In this document: in pieces, positions 61,901-64,000 of the stretch
Layout: each line of letters begins with the position of its first letter
How positions within the stretch are numbered: position 1 is the stretch's first letter
From: Toxoplasma gondii ME49
Taxonomy: Eukaryota; Apicomplexa; Conoidasida; Eucoccidiorida; Sarcocystidae
DNA length: 64,000 nt
Direction of reading: 5' to 3'
NCBI RefSeq assembly: GCF_000006565.2
Contig: NC_031474.1
Span: 3,879,662 to 3,943,661 of the forward strand
Notes under the pieces: model-generated
Told to the model about the DNA's origin: nothing
The model's input: only the letters and a program-made list of their open reading frames with translations
Database searches by the model: none
Made by a program: the position numbers and the translations under genes

Positions 61901-64000
61901 CCTGTGTCTTCTTCCTGTGGACCTTGCGCTCGGCTCGGCTTTGTCTCTCAGGCACAATTGAACTGCTCGGCGACTGCGTATGCAAGCGAAACAGCGAATG
62001 GCAGCAAGTCTTTGTCGACGGCTGGCCTCATATCGTCCTGACTTCGATTCCTGGAGTGGCGGTTGAGCCGGGTGATGAAATTCTCGCAGATTTCGGGAAC
62101 GCGTGGTTCTTCAAAGTTCAGGATGCGTCTCACGAAGCTATCGCGAGGGAGCTTCTCGAATACCGCGTCGGAATCCGAACGGCGCCTTCCCAGGTCCGTA
62201 GGCTCTCAAACGGGCGTGACTTACCGTCCCCCCATCAGCAGACGCACGTAATGACCAAAGATACCGGAACGCTCGAGCGGAAACGCGCGATCTGGATGGA
62301 GACACTTTTCGACGTGTGTGCTGATTTGGACCCATCTCTGCTTCTTAATTTGTTTGCTGTCTTTGTGCATAGTTTCGGCCTCTCGAACTGTTGGCCGACG
62401 TCAGCTATCGCGTTCGTATCTCACAGTTGCGCCCGCTTCGTGTGCTGTGCATTCCCAGAAGCTCGTGCCAGCGAGACCGGTGGAGTGCGTGAATCGACGA
62501 TCGGATCCGCAGCTGGAGAATCGAGCGCGACTTGGAGAGATTTGCCCGTATTGCCTGAGTCATGAACATCGTCCCTGCGCCTCGTCTCTGGCGCCGTCTC
62601 CGTCGACGGAGAGTCGCGAGCCGAGCAAGATGTCCAAGAGTCCGGAGGAGGCACATGGCCGCGGGCGAGAGGGCGGCGCCGAGACGGGGAGGTGCTCGTC
62701 CTCGTCAGGGTGGAGCGCGGAGAGGAAGAGCAGCGGGGAGGCTGCGACACCGGCGGAGAAACCAGTTTCTGGGCTTTGCGAGAAGCTGAGGAACGACGGG
62801 AGAGGCAGAGAGAAGGCCGATGAACCGCGAAGCCTGTCTTCCTTGTCTTCCGGTTTCCCCATGTGCTCGGCAAGCACTCCGTCCCAGAGACAAAGTGGAT
62901 CTCGTTCTTCCCCCTCGAGTTCAGACCTTCTTCTCGTCACGCAGCAGCTCGAAAGAGAGAAGCACAGCTCGGACCAAGCGTCCGTCGCCGCTGCTAGCCC
63001 CGACTTGAGTCTGCCTCCCGCCCCGCCGCCACCGACGGCGGTCATGACACCGCAGCCAAAGGGTAACGCGGAAGAGAAGTTCGTGGAAACGAACACGGAG
63101 GAAACAGGCCGTCTCGCACCTTGCTCATTTTCAGGGGACGAGGTCGTTCACTGCGACGGATGTGACCGCCCGTGTCACCTGCGGTGCCTGCCGGACCCAG
63201 AAGCGATCTTGAATGACTGGCGGTGGTACTGCGCGGTGTGTCGCATGCGCTTTTTCGAGATGTCTCGACACCTCAACTACAAGATTCTTTTGTCTTCTGA
63301 AGCGCTCGCGTCCCTCGAGAAAGAGGGCATTCTCGCGTCCGTCGGAAACAGAGAGGGTCACGAGGTCAAGTGGACTGCCGCGCAGGCCGGGAACATGGGT
63401 GTCCACGCGCTCGCGAAGACTCCGGATGGAGAGGCGGCCGCCGACGAAGTGGAAAGGAAGAAGGAGAGGCGCCCGAGCTGCGGGGGAATCGAGCACCACT
63501 CCCGCCGTCGCGAGTCTCCTGAGCCTGTCGCTGGAGGCCGAAGAAGGGCAGAGAGAGAGACGGAAGATGAGAACCCCGGAAAAGCGAAGAAGTGGAGAGG
63601 AAGCCGAGTCAGCAAAGAGAGGAGCGCGAGCACAGGGTCTCAGAGGAGAACTGGGCAGCATGGAGACGAAACGGAGGGGCAAGAGACGGAGAAAGAAGAC
63701 CAGACCAAGTCGGAGGGATCGCCAACTCTTCTGAGTGGTCGGCAGAGGTCGCGAGGGCTGCGAGAACCTCGACAGGAAGAAAAGACGCGTGCAGGAGCGG
63801 AACTCGTGGGGACGCAAAACTCGGGAGTGAAGACAGAACTGTCGGAGATGGAAGTATTGAGTGGAGACTCTCGTAGCAGCAACATCGAAGCCCCGGTGGG
63901 TGTGAACACAGACGGAAAAGGAGAGGCATGCAGCGGCCGGAGACAGCTAGCCTCGGTCTCGGACGCGCGCATGCCGACTGGTTCGGTTTCTCTCGGTGGA
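58970..64000 (+). CDS. SET-domain and PHD-finger protein, 3' end outside window
   Basis: Exons are 58970-59308, 59941-60093, 60539-60786, 61107-61339, 61515-61622, 61952-62197 and 62373 to beyond 64000; all phases agree. The last frame is open for more than 1600 bases to the window edge. The SET domain runs from about VYVGPKI and VVFGEYTGVV, through KKRFEYVFDLSF, a Ser/Asp-rich insertion, FVLDSSEACNEMSLVNHYG, then FVDGWPHIVLTS and EPGDEILADFGN. These correspond to the G-x-Y-x-G, N-H and (E/D)-Y/F-G elements of lysine methyltransferases. A PHD finger follows: CPYC, then about 199 residues later HCDGCDRPCHLRC and WYCAVC. The rest is acidic/basic low complexity. It is probably a nuclear histone-lysine methyltransferase or reader. 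An alternative stop-terminated reading of 62198-62565 exists but would lose the PHD finger. Confidence 0.85.

Noticed and set aside
62198..62565. Reading the SET-gene exon straight through 62197 to a stop at 62565
   Set aside because: It is open, but it would end the protein before the PHD finger. Splicing 62197 to 62373 joins phase 1 to a frame that is open for over 1600 bases and contains all remaining zinc ligands.
1..64000. Search by eye for tRNA, rRNA and other structured RNA genes
   Set aside because: No convincing A-box/B-box pair or rRNA stretch was seen; sequences like GTTCGAATC occur only inside coding exons or without a matching stem. Without a covariance search I list none.

Overview
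The window is nuclear DNA from a tissue-cyst-forming coccidian apicomplexan, most likely Toxoplasma gondii or a close relative such as Hammondia. The evidence is roughly balanced base composition, genes split by introns of about 150-1000 bp with GT..AG borders, serine- and acid-rich low-complexity insertions, proteins with secretory leaders, and a nine-exon chorismate synthase whose assembled reading frame is 536 codons. Two runs of N (8654-9003 and 15499-16063) show it is a draft assembly.

Layout. 1-4090 (minus): a large acidic secreted protein of unknown function; its frame stays open past a single TAG to the window edge. 4077-19000: a tandem duplication carrying two secreted PP2C phosphatases (A at 6538-11022, B at 13369-18072, both plus). 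Both keep all the visible metal-binding motifs. The upstream region of the acidic-protein gene is copied between them at 12107-12769 with its ATG lost. A perfect 26-bp inverted repeat lies at 18852-18906. 21494-27133 (minus): a gene that joins an SR-rich half to a complete SAP18 domain. 30765-31091 (minus): a 108-residue secreted single-pass membrane protein. 32121-37108 (plus): chorismate synthase. 38961-44743 (minus): a cluster of good exons of unrecognised genes, including one with a recessed signal-peptide-like segment. 48690-54394 (minus): a 12-helix sugar transporter. 58970-64000 (plus, cut by the window): a SET-domain plus PHD-finger chromatin protein whose PHD finger is split by a long insertion. 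The remaining stretches look intergenic.

Functionally the window mixes parasite-secreted proteins (acidic protein, two phosphatases, small membrane protein), core metabolism (last step of the shikimate pathway, sugar uptake) and nuclear regulators (SR-SAP18, SET-PHD). These are independent eukaryotic transcription units, not operons. The exon models were built by hand from splice consensus, reading phase and family motifs. Where phases of successive exons agree I trust them; where they do not, I say so.
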